A DNA stretch of 52,599 nt from NCBI GenBank assembly GCA_016787065.1, contig JAEUVD010000029.1, positions 1 to 52,599 of the forward strand, written 5' to 3'. Positions 1-7,553 of the stretch are shown here, piece after piece. This DNA comes from Chitinophagaceae bacterium. GTDB lineage: Bacteria > Bacteroidota > Bacteroidia > Chitinophagales > Chitinophagaceae. The position numbers were made by a program, and so were the translations under genes. The notes beneath the pieces are model-generated. The model was not told the origin of the DNA. It made no database searches and worked only from the letters and a program-made list of their open reading frames with translations. How positions within the stretch are numbered: the first letter of the stretch is position 1; each line of letters starts with the position of its first letter.

Positions 1-523
1 GACGAATTCCTTCCGGAGTCCATCCTTCCTTTTTCATTGTTGAAATTAATTTACTTAATCGATCCATTTCGTAATACACATCACTTCGATATCGTTTAAG
101 CGGATTATCTTTTTTGAACCCATCTATGATCTTCTTTAATAAATCAACGCGTTCCAAGTCTGAAATGGGATCGAGGGTATTTTTCTGAAACAGATTTACA
201 TTTTCTTGAATAATCTGATTACAGAATGAATGAAAGGTGTGAATGTTAACCCGGTAAGCGTCGGCACCAATCATTTCTTGTAAACGTTTCCGCATAGCCA
301 CACGGCCGGCATCGGTATAGGTTAAACACAAAATATTTTCAGGAAGATAATCGGTGTCTAGTAAAATTTTTCCAATGCGGGCTGATAAAATTTGTGTTTT
401 ACCCGTTCCCGGACCTGCAATAACCAATACCGGACCATAAATAGTGTTTACGGCATCCTGTTGTTCTGCGTTGAGTTGTTTATAAATGATTTCAAATTGA
501 TGATGTAGCTGCTCACGGTTCAT
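1..523 (-). CDS. UvrD/PcrA-like superfamily I DNA helicase, N-terminal part only (gene runs off the left edge)
   Basis: An open frame on the minus strand starts at ATG 523-521 and stays open to position 1, giving about 174 residues. The start reads MNREQLHHQF, followed by a Q-motif-like stretch (LNAEQQDAV) and a Walker A motif GPGTGKT at residues 37-43. A segment LCLTYTDAG and then NIHTFHSFC match helicase motifs Ia and Ic of the UvrD/Rep/PcrA family. These enzymes unwind DNA 3'-5' using ATP in repair and recombination. The remaining motifs and any C-terminal nuclease domain lie outside the window, so a plain UvrD and a helicase-nuclease (AddA-like) cannot be separated. A TATATTTA box ends 4 bases before the ATG, which suggests a leaderless transcript. 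The family call is firm; the subfamily is open. Confidence 0.85.
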   Translation of the reverse strand, partial: MNREQLHHQFEIIYKQLNAEQQDAVNTIYGPVLVIAGPGTGKTQILSARIGKILLDTDYLPENILCLTYTDAGRVAMRKRLQEMIGADAYRVNIHTFHSFCNQIIQENVNLFQKNTLDPISDLERVDLLKKIIDGFKKDNPLKRYRSDVYYEMDRLSKLISTMKKEGWTPEGIR

Positions 524-527
524 GGGT

Positions 528-535
528 TAAATATA
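528..535 (-). promoter_or_regulatory. Putative -7 box (TATATTTA) of the helicase gene
   Basis: On the minus strand TATATTTA matches TAnnTTTG at all fixed positions except the last. It is followed by four bases (ACCC) and then the ATG. No convincing -33 TTTG is present, so the call rests on the box and on its position, which recurs at other genes here. Confidence 0.4.
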
Positions 536-671
536 GGTTTTGAAGGGCATTTGCTACGGTATAAAATTTTCTAGCTGTCGGTATAACCGGTTTTCGCGGA
601 AAATTTTTCAGGTTGAAATTTCAGACCTCCACCCTCCTCAAGATTACATGATATTAACAGGGCAAGAACCC

Positions 672-679
672 TATATTTG
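672..679 (+). promoter_or_regulatory. Promoter -7 box of yidC (TATATTTG)
   Basis: TATATTTG is a full match to the Bacteroidota -7 consensus TAnnTTTG. It is followed by CAGCC, as in the rpsA promoter. The ATG of yidC lies 17 bases further on, leaving a short leader. A -33 TTTG at the usual distance is not obvious. Confidence 0.6.
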
Positions 680-696
680 CAGCCAATTTTAATTGA

Positions 697-2469
697 ATGA
701 ACGATAGAAGCTCCCTGATTGGTTTTGGAATATTAATAGCCTTATTGGTAGGTTATATGTTTTATTCCTCGCAATCAGAAATGAAATACCGTCAACAGAA
801 ACTCAAGGATTCTGTTGAGTATGCTAAGAAACATCCGAAACCCTTAGCGCCTCCAGTTAAAGACAGTTTACCTGCCAAAGCTGCTGTGGTGGCGCAAGGC
901 GACAGTCTTTCCGCAACACCAGAACAATTGGTAACGTTGGAGAATAAAGACCTAAGTGTTACGTTTACGAATAAAGGAGGTTTTGCTAAACAAGCCGAAT
1001 TAAAACTGTTTAAAACCTACGATGGTAAACCGTTGCGCGTTTTCACGGGAGAGAAAAACAGTTTGGATTTCGCCTTTTTGAATGAACAAGGAAGTTTAGT
1101 ACACTCACAACAACTAACATTTACACCGATGGTTTCAGCAGACAAGAAATCGGTGACTTTTCAAAACCCACAGCTTAACGTGACCTATAAATTAGGAAAT
1201 GAGGGGTACTTGGTTGATATGGAAGTTGGGGCAGCTCATGTAGCGAAAACACGTAATATAGACGTTACCTGGAGTTCGCAGGCTGTGCTTACGGAACAAG
1301 ATCCTGCGAGTCAGCAACAATATGCACAAATTTGTTACAACCTCGAAAAAGAAGGGTTCGACAAATATGATATTCGTGAAAAAGATAATCGCGAATTTAA
1401 AGAGGGCGTAAAATGGTTGTGCTATAAACAACATTATTTCAACACCACATTAATTACTGAAAATAAAATTATCACTTCGGCTCGTATTGCCACTGAACCA
1501 AGTTTAGATACGGCTAAGCGAACGTTGAATACGATGCAGGCCTTTTTAAGTGTAGTACCTCAAGATAATTTGAAGTTTCAATGGTTTGCCGGACCGAATG
1601 ATTACAAGCTACTCAAGAGTTTTAATAAAGAACTGGAAGAAATTATTCCGTTGTACTATGGCATCTTTGGTTTTGTAAAGTATATCAACAAGTGGATTAT
1701 CATACCGATATTTTATGGCTTAGCCAAGGTGTTTAGCAATTACGGTGTGATCATTCTTTTGCTTACAGTGATTTTACGTATCCTCATGTCGCCATTTAAC
1801 TATAAGAGTTATGTATCGAGTGCGAAGATGAAAGCGTTGAAGCCTGATTTAGATGCATTGAAAGAAAAGCTTGGGGATGACCGTCAGGCTTATGGTATGG
1901 AACAAATGAAACTGTATCGTGAGGCCGGTGTAAATCCCTTAGGAGGCTGTTTACCTGCCTTACTTCAGTTGCCTGTGTTTTTTGCCTTGCTTTCCTTCTT
2001 TCCGCATGCGATTGAATTGCGACAAGCGAAATTTCTGTGGTCGAACGATTTAAGCACTTACGATACTATATTGAATTTGCCCTTTGATATTCCATTTTAC
2101 GGAAATCATGTGAGCTTATTTACCTTACTCTTTGTAATTACCAGTTTACTCGTTTCATTATATAGTATGAATATGAGTATGGGTGCCGACCAGAGCAATC
2201 CGATGATGAAGTATATGCCGTTCATTATGCCTATTATGTTTCTTGGAATTTTCAACAAGTTACCGGCGGCCTTGACCTTTTACTATTTCGTATCGAATAT
2301 TATTACATTAGGCATTCAGTTTGTAATACAGAATTACATTATCGACCCAGATAAAATTCATGCTCAAATTCAGGCTAAACGAAATGAACCGCCGAAGGAG
2401 AATAAGCTTATGAAGCGCATGATGGAAATGCAAAAGCAGAATGAGGCACGAATGAAAAATAAAAAATAG
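697..2469 (+). CDS. yidC: Membrane protein insertase YidC
   Basis: This is a 590-residue YidC/Oxa1 family insertase that places proteins into the inner membrane, alone or with the Sec translocon. An N-terminal membrane anchor (about residues 7-24, LIGFGILIALLVGYMFY) is followed by a large periplasmic domain. A conserved C-terminal membrane core starts near residue 330. The segment at about 350-371 contains the intramembrane arginine (VILRILMSP) that is essential in this family. The next region (MEQMKLYREAGVNPLGGCLP) is the family's cytoplasmic hairpin and conserved loop. The C-terminus is basic (NEARMKNKK), as is common for binding ribosomes. The length fits Gram-negative YidC. It has its own promoter and a strong terminator, so it appears monocistronic. 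Confidence 0.97.
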   Translation: MNDRSSLIGFGILIALLVGYMFYSSQSEMKYRQQKLKDSVEYAKKHPKPLAPPVKDSLPAKAAVVAQGDSLSATPEQLVTLENKDLSVTFTNKGGFAKQAELKLFKTYDGKPLRVFTGEKNSLDFAFLNEQGSLVHSQQLTFTPMVSADKKSVTFQNPQLNVTYKLGNEGYLVDMEVGAAHVAKTRNIDVTWSSQAVLTEQDPASQQQYAQICYNLEKEGFDKYDIREKDNREFKEGVKWLCYKQHYFNTTLITENKIITSARIATEPSLDTAKRTLNTMQAFLSVVPQDNLKFQWFAGPNDYKLLKSFNKELEEIIPLYYGIFGFVKYINKWIIIPIFYGLAKVFSNYGVIILLLTVILRILMSPFNYKSYVSSAKMKALKPDLDALKEKLGDDRQAYGMEQMKLYREAGVNPLGGCLPALLQLPVFFALLSFFPHAIELRQAKFLWSNDLSTYDTILNLPFDIPFYGNHVSLFTLLFVITSLLVSLYSMNMSMGADQSNPMMKYMPFIMPIMFLGIFNKLPAALTFYYFVSNIITLGIQFVIQNYIIDPDKIHAQIQAKRNEPPKENKLMKRMMEMQKQNEARMKNKK

Positions 2470-2487
2470 TTCTAAACTTAAATATTA

Positions 2488-2515
2488 AAACTCCGTTTAC
2501 TGCGGAGTTTTTTTT
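2488..2515 (+). terminator. Intrinsic terminator between yidC and the FkbM gene, probably bidirectional
   Basis: The stem AAACTCCG / CGGAGTTT (2488-2495 with 2503-2510) has a 7-base loop and ends in eight T. It overlaps the stop codon of the convergent gene ending at 2514. On the minus strand the hairpin is followed by a weaker T-rich stretch, so it may serve both genes. Confidence 0.85.
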
Positions 2516-3224
2516 ATGGATAGGCTATGAAATAATAATTGAGTTTACGATTATACTGATTTATAAACTCATTGAGTTTAAATGCAGGTCGGTTACCCAA
2601 ATAGCGATCCATGGTAGAAACCTTCAAACCACATTCCAGCAGAATATTGTAAACATCCGTAGGGTTTGAATTGTAATGTTCGGAAGCGCCTAAACCATGT
2701 TCAAAAATTACTACCGGTTGGTTTCGAGTGATCGTTTCCTTTGCACCTTCTAACACCCATTGTTCGGCACCTTCCACATCAATTTTAATCAAATCAATTT
2801 TCGCCTTCCAGGGCAAAATATTGTCCATTTTTTCGGTTTGTACCTTTATTTCCTTAATCGTTTCGGGGCGTTTATAATCACGTTTACGCAAGCCACTGTA
2901 AGCCGGATTCGATACCACATAATTAAACGTTGTTTCACCGGAGGTATTGCTCAGTGCGTAATTATAGACCTCGCAGATATCGCCATACTTTCTATCCAAT
3001 GCTTTATACAATTCCGGAATTGGTTCGAACGCATAATGCCTGCCTCCTTTAGCATAGCGAAGAAAAAGATCTAAAATTTCGCCTTTATGGCAACCTACAT
3101 CAATGCATATAGAGTTCGATTTTAACACGCAGCGTAATACTTCATTCGTAAGACTGTCGTACTCCTGATTTTTCGTGAATTTAAACGGGAGTTTCTTTAA
3201 AATCCGTTTTAATAGTTCTTTCAT
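2514..3224 (-). CDS. FkbM family SAM-dependent methyltransferase
   Basis: The 236-residue protein has a Rossmann-type SAM-binding motif IDVGCHKGE (about residues 41-49). It also has the FkbM signature DLIKIDVEGAE in the middle of the protein, followed by a strand with VVIFEHG. FkbM-type enzymes O-methylate sugars or natural products; in environmental Bacteroidota they often lie in surface-polysaccharide regions. Here the gene stands alone between yidC and rpsA, so its substrate cannot be inferred. There is no signal peptide, which suggests a cytoplasmic enzyme. The start ATG at 3224 directly precedes a basic N-terminus (MKELLKRILKKL). Family assignment is good; substrate unknown. Confidence 0.85.
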   Translation of the reverse strand: MKELLKRILKKLPFKFTKNQEYDSLTNEVLRCVLKSNSICIDVGCHKGEILDLFLRYAKGGRHYAFEPIPELYKALDRKYGDICEVYNYALSNTSGETTFNYVVSNPAYSGLRKRDYKRPETIKEIKVQTEKMDNILPWKAKIDLIKIDVEGAEQWVLEGAKETITRNQPVVIFEHGLGASEHYNSNPTDVYNILLECGLKVSTMDRYLGNRPAFKLNEFINQYNRKLNYYFIAYP

Positions 3225-3332
3225 AATGGCAATTTGTTTTTAGTAACAATGAAATGTTTCGTTTCGGGCATTGCATCACAAAGGTGGTAAAAATTAGAGC
3301 TAAAACCAAAGGTAATTTTGGCGTGGTAACAT

Positions 3333-3361
3333 AAAAAAAGAGCCCGATAAATCGAGCCCTT
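3333..3361 (-). terminator. Intrinsic terminator of rpsA
   Basis: Read on the minus strand, AGGGCTCGA and TCGGGCTCT pair through two G-U wobbles around a short loop and are followed by seven T. The wobbles form only in minus-strand RNA, which fixes the direction and assigns the terminator to rpsA (stop at 3383). Confidence 0.75.
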
Positions 3362-3382
3362 CCTTTATAATAAAATGATATA

Positions 3383-5200
3383 CTATTCGTTTCCTTCCAT
3401 TTTACGTTTTAGGTCGGCTAGCACGTTCAAGTCACCTAAGGTAGCTTTTTCTACTTTAGATTGAAGATTCTTAACGGCTTTCTTCGTGTTATCGGCTTCG
3501 GTTTCAGCATCTTTACGAGCGCCTTCACGTGCATCGCTTACAGCAATTTCCCAAACTTTAGAATGAGAAACCATGATACGTTTTTCGTTACGATCGAATT
3601 CAAGAATGATGAATTCATTGGTTTCGTCTAACGCGATCATTTTTTCATCTTGCTTTTTAAGATGACGTGTAGGAGCAAACGCTTCTAAACCATATTGCAA
3701 TTGAATGATACCACCTTTCTCTTCTTTACGAATCATAACACCTTCATGACGAGACCCGATTGGGAATACGGTTTCAAAGGTTGTCCATGGATCTTCTTCA
3801 ATTTGCTTATGCCCTAACGACAATTTACGTGTTTCTTTATCAACACCTAAAACAACAACCTCTAGTTTTTCACCCACTTTGGTGAAATCACTTGGGTGGT
3901 TGAAACGCTTCACCCAGCTTAAGTCGCTGATATGAATCATACCACCGATACCAGCTTCTAATTCAACGAAAACACCATAAGGAGTAAGGTTCTTCACCAA
4001 TCCTGTATGACGACTGCCAACGGAGAATTTATTTTCGATTTCATCCCAAGGGTCTTGAGTCATTTTCTTGATCGAGAAACTCATTTTGCGTTCTTCTTTA
4101 TCGATAGAAACGATCATAGCTTCATGCTCATCGCCCATTTTGAAGAATTCTTTCGCATTGATTGGTTGGTTGCTCCATGTAATTTCCGACACGTGAACAA
4201 GACCTTCGATGCCTGGTTCAACTTCTAAGAAAGCACCATAATCTTCGATATTAACCACTTTACCTTTCACCTTGTTACCTTCTTTAATGTATTCAGGTAG
4301 AGCGTCCCAAGGATGCGGTGTTAATTGTTTCAGACCTAAAGAAATACGTTTCTTATCATCATCGAAATCAAGAACAGCCACATTAATTTTCTGACCATTT
4401 TGAAGAACTTCTGATGGATGATTTACACGACCCCAAGAAATATCAGTAATATATAGTAACCCGTCTAATCCACCTAAATCGATGAATGCACCAAAGTCGG
4501 TAACATTTTTGATTGTACCTTCTAAGATCTGACCTTTCTCTAATTTAGAAATAATTTCAGTACGTTGCGCTTCGATATCGCTTTCGATAAGTGCTTTATG
4601 AGAAACAACCGCATTGCGGATAACCTCATTAATTTTAACCACTTTAAATTCCATGGTTTTATTCACGAACTGATCGTAGTCGGTAACCGGTTTCACATCA
4701 ATTTGTGAACCAGGTAAGAATGTTTCCATACCGAATAAATCTACGATCAAGCCACCTTTAGTTTTAGAGGTAACATAACCGGTAACGATTTCGCCTGTTT
4801 TGTAAACTTCCACGATACGTTCCCAAGCACGTTGCTGACGAGCTAGTTTACGACTCAAATGAAGATGACCATCACGGTCTTCCTTTTCAACAATTAATAT
4901 TTCTACTTCGTCACCAACCTTCACATCCGTTAAATCGCGGAATTCATTCAAAGAAATTAGTCCATCGCTTTTGTACCCGATATTTACTACGGCATCGGTT
5001 TTAGTTAATCCTACGATGGTACCTTTCATCATCTCATTATCATTAATGGTGGTGAATGTGTTATCGTACGTTTTGTCGAGTGCTTCCTGATCGGCTTTGC
5101 TATAGGAAGCAGCATTACGTTTGTCGACGTTCCAATCGAAATCGTCGTGAGCACCTGCATGACCTGCAGATTTGGTTTGGTTTAACAATGTTTCTGACAT
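3383..5200 (-). CDS. rpsA: 30S ribosomal protein S1
   Basis: This is ribosomal protein S1, an RNA-binding protein that helps the 30S subunit capture mRNA. That role matters in a phylum that rarely uses Shine-Dalgarno pairing. Six consecutive S1 (OB-fold) domains are visible, with typical openings such as GTIVGLTK, GYVTSKTKGG, GTIKNVTDFGAF, GKVVNIEDYGAF, GLVKNLTPYGVF and GVMIRKEEKGG. A lysine-rich helical tail follows. I take the ATG at 5200 (MSETLLNQ, 605 residues), preceded by an A-rich leader. The frame extends to a TTG at 5224, but that adds only a lysine-rich non-conserved stretch. The promoter box lies at 5277-5284 and a terminator at 3333-3361, so the gene is transcribed alone. Confidence 0.96.
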   Translation of the reverse strand: MSETLLNQTKSAGHAGAHDDFDWNVDKRNAASYSKADQEALDKTYDNTFTTINDNEMMKGTIVGLTKTDAVVNIGYKSDGLISLNEFRDLTDVKVGDEVEILIVEKEDRDGHLHLSRKLARQQRAWERIVEVYKTGEIVTGYVTSKTKGGLIVDLFGMETFLPGSQIDVKPVTDYDQFVNKTMEFKVVKINEVIRNAVVSHKALIESDIEAQRTEIISKLEKGQILEGTIKNVTDFGAFIDLGGLDGLLYITDISWGRVNHPSEVLQNGQKINVAVLDFDDDKKRISLGLKQLTPHPWDALPEYIKEGNKVKGKVVNIEDYGAFLEVEPGIEGLVHVSEITWSNQPINAKEFFKMGDEHEAMIVSIDKEERKMSFSIKKMTQDPWDEIENKFSVGSRHTGLVKNLTPYGVFVELEAGIGGMIHISDLSWVKRFNHPSDFTKVGEKLEVVVLGVDKETRKLSLGHKQIEEDPWTTFETVFPIGSRHEGVMIRKEEKGGIIQLQYGLEAFAPTRHLKKQDEKMIALDETNEFIILEFDRNEKRIMVSHSKVWEIAVSDAREGARKDAETEADNTKKAVKNLQSKVEKATLGDLNVLADLKRKMEGNE

Positions 5201-5276
5201 GTTGTTTTTTTTAATGGTTTTCAATTCTCCCTTTCAAAGAACCTCAAACCGGTGATACATTTTTACGAAAGGGCTG

Positions 5277-5284
5277 CAAATGTA
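5277..5284 (-). promoter_or_regulatory. Promoter -7 box of rpsA (TACATTTG)
   Basis: TACATTTG matches the consensus fully and continues as CAGCCC, nearly the same as the yidC box. The leader to the ATG at 5200 is about 70 bases, long enough for regulation at the RNA level, though I see no obvious structure in it. Confidence 0.65.
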
Positions 5285-5317
5285 GGGAATACCTGAAATT
5301 TTAGGTTGAATTTGCTC

Positions 5318-5351
5318 AAAAAAAAATCCCGCCTATGAAAAGCGGGATTTT
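5318..5351 (-). terminator. Intrinsic terminator of the susC-susD-lipoprotein operon
   Basis: On the minus strand the arms AAATCCCGC and GCGGGATTT (5342-5350 and 5324-5332) pair perfectly, with a 9-base loop and a run of nine T. Confidence 0.85.
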
Positions 5352-5373
5352 GTATTAAGGATTTAATCTTTAA

Positions 5374-6057
5374 TTATTGTCCATCATCATCTTTAACAAA
5401 CGTACGAACAGCAGTACCAAAAGATGGATTTCTAACAATGTACTTAATTACCGTATCACTTGTAGAAGGATAAATAAAGGAATTATCGCAATACAAGGTA
5501 CCGAAAATGGTAGGTTGTTCAGGAAATACTAAAGTAGTATCATCGATTTGACCGAAGTAAACATCATCAATGAAAGCAGGATTTGGAACACCACTAGCTC
5601 CAACTCCACCTACATTATCAGTTTTATAAAGCGCTTTTGCTACTTTACTAACATTCGTTGGTGTACCTGTTGTACGAACATAAACACCGGAATAATCTAA
5701 ACTATCGGCTACATCGCTCACTAAGATAAAACGAGTCATGTCGGAGAAATAACCATCGGTATTTCTCATTTTATAGATTACCGTGTAAAAACCAGGTGTT
5801 GTTAAATCTACACTATAAGGTTCAGGAGTTAGTGCGGAAGTGATTCCGGTATTATCATCCAAACCGGTAGCTCCTGCGTCAACATAATTGCCGGCTCCAA
5901 CAGGAACACTAATAAACTGATCGCCACTCAACGTTATCGTTGGATAATGTGGTTCCACAATTTTCTCGGTTACACCGTCGGTGGTATATTTTTTCTTACA
6001 AGCCGAAAAATACAAAACGGGCGTTATTGCTAAAATTGCTATGATTATTTTTTTCAT
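5374..6057 (-). CDS. Surface lipoprotein with Ig-like domain, third gene of the susC-susD operon
   Basis: The 227-residue protein starts with a lipoprotein signal peptide (MKKIIIAILAITPVLYFSACKKK; lipidated Cys about residue 20). Next comes a domain of the bacterial Ig-like/DUF5011 kind: a sequence giving value, property and 'dimension', with GNYVDAGATGLDDN and later TPGFYTVIYKMRNTDG. The rest resembles the small lipoproteins found after SusC/SusD pairs in Bacteroides (BT_2262-like), but I cannot confirm the exact family. It follows susD by 32 bases in the same direction and ends just before a terminator. It is probably a surface accessory that helps capture the substrate. No enzymatic motif is visible. 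Molecular function unknown. Confidence 0.75.
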   Translation of the reverse strand: MKKIIIAILAITPVLYFSACKKKYTTDGVTEKIVEPHYPTITLSGDQFISVPVGAGNYVDAGATGLDDNTGITSALTPEPYSVDLTTPGFYTVIYKMRNTDGYFSDMTRFILVSDVADSLDYSGVYVRTTGTPTNVSKVAKALYKTDNVGGVGASGVPNPAFIDDVYFGQIDDTTLVFPEQPTIFGTLYCDNSFIYPSTSDTVIKYIVRNPSFGTAVRTFVKDDDGQ

Positions 6058-6089
6058 TGTCTTTCTTTTAAAATTTAACGTTCGGGTTA

Positions 6090-7529
6090 CTAGAAATCAG
6101 CCCACCACATTTTCTTTGTTAATGATTCCTGACCAGGGAAATTTGAATTCGCTGTTTCTTCATCGGAAGAATAAGGAATACGTTGTGGTAAAGCACCGGT
6201 AGCCAAGGTTGAAGCTAAAGAAGGAGTAAATGATGGTGTGTTGGTTCTTCTTGTATCGATCCAAGCTTCCATATTTTGAGTTCCACAAAGAGCAACCCAT
6301 TTTTGAGTAGCAATTAAAGCCATGTGATTCGTTGTACTATCCCATGAGTAATTCGCATTTAGAAGTAAATCCATGCCAGCAGTATCAACACCGCAATAAG
6401 TCATACTTTCTACTAATGCCTCTTCATACGCAGCACGACCATCACCAGGAGCCATCATTTCTTTTGCTTCTGCTTGAAGGAATAAACTTTCAGTACCTGA
6501 AATCAAAATAACTGGAACGGTTGCTCCAATAATAGTTTCAGCCACAGAAGTACGTGGTGCTGTTGAAGGGAAACCACCAGCAGCGGCAGCACCTTGAACG
6601 ATGCCATTGATACCAGCCGCACCGAAGGTAGCGCCATCAAACATAAATTCAGCACGTGGATCTTGCCAATTATTAAGCACATCACCGATGGTTTTAGATG
6701 CTACGTTATTGTTCACACCTAATCCAAGGATGCTAGCATATAATGGGTTACGATTTCCTAAAGTTTCGAAGAAAGGCACTGCTGCAGTTTCACCGGCACC
6801 GATAAAATCAACGCCATTCAATTCAGATAAAAGTGCTTGTGCAACGGCAGGGCGTTTGCCAGATTGGCGAATTGCTAATTTTAGTTTTACGGTGTTAGCA
6901 AACTTAATCCACATCGACATATCACCTTGGAACATTACATCTTCCGCACCTGGTACACGGGCGTTTTCAGAACCAATCCAAAGCATACCATCGTCGATTA
7001 ACTTCACACAACCATCGTAAATATCAGCTTGTGCATCATACTTTGGAGAGATATTTCCATCCTGTGCCATTAATGCTTCAGAAAACGGAATATCACCATG
7101 TACATCGCTTAACAATTGATAGGTATAAGCTTGTAAAAATTTCGCGATAGCTACATAATTTGAATCACCATCAGTAGAGCCTTTCTCTACGATGAATTTC
7201 AAGTCACGTAGCGCACCGGCATACATTTGAGCCCACTCTCGGTTCGCATCAGCTCCATCGAATGAGTAACGATCGTAATCGTAATATTGCGTAGCTGAAG
7301 GCAATTGAGTCCAGTATTGAGCTAAGAAACCTCCTAATTCTTGATACTTATTACCTAGAACATAAGCAATAGTGTATTGAGAACTTGTTAAGTTATATTC
7401 GATTTTTGCGTTTTCCGCGGAAATATTGTTTGGATCTTCATTCACATCTAAGAACTTCTTACAAGAAGTGCCGAATAATACTACTAAGGTGAATAATCCG
7501 ATTATTTTATATACAGAATTTCGTTTCAT
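6090..7529 (-). CDS. SusD/RagB-like nutrient-binding outer-membrane lipoprotein (SusD-like_2 type)
   Basis: The 479-residue lipoprotein has a signal peptide ending in FGTSCKKF (Cys about residue 23). The mature start KKFLDVNEDPNNIS is a hallmark of the SusD-like_2 subgroup. The body is helical and rich in TPR-like segments, and the C-terminus contains AWIDTRRTN and GALPQRIPYSSDEE, typical of the subgroup. SusD proteins sit on the cell surface and form a lid over the SusC channel to capture glycans or peptides. The gene is 24 bases downstream of susC. No glycoside hydrolase or peptidase is in the operon, so the ligand cannot be named; members of this subgroup often bind non-starch substrates. 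Confidence 0.92.
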   Translation of the reverse strand: MKRNSVYKIIGLFTLVVLFGTSCKKFLDVNEDPNNISAENAKIEYNLTSSQYTIAYVLGNKYQELGGFLAQYWTQLPSATQYYDYDRYSFDGADANREWAQMYAGALRDLKFIVEKGSTDGDSNYVAIAKFLQAYTYQLLSDVHGDIPFSEALMAQDGNISPKYDAQADIYDGCVKLIDDGMLWIGSENARVPGAEDVMFQGDMSMWIKFANTVKLKLAIRQSGKRPAVAQALLSELNGVDFIGAGETAAVPFFETLGNRNPLYASILGLGVNNNVASKTIGDVLNNWQDPRAEFMFDGATFGAAGINGIVQGAAAAGGFPSTAPRTSVAETIIGATVPVILISGTESLFLQAEAKEMMAPGDGRAAYEEALVESMTYCGVDTAGMDLLLNANYSWDSTTNHMALIATQKWVALCGTQNMEAWIDTRRTNTPSFTPSLASTLATGALPQRIPYSSDEETANSNFPGQESLTKKMWWADF

Positions 7530-7553
7530 TTTTTCTTGAATTTAAGGGGTTAA

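Noticed and set aside
5201..5224. Longer rpsA start (TTG at 5224)
   Set aside because: The extra eight codons are an A-rich lysine/asparagine stretch of non-coding leader type; ATG 5200 matches the usual S1 start.
6601..7020. 139-codon plus-strand ORF
   Set aside because: Shadow of the susD gene with no recognisable domain.
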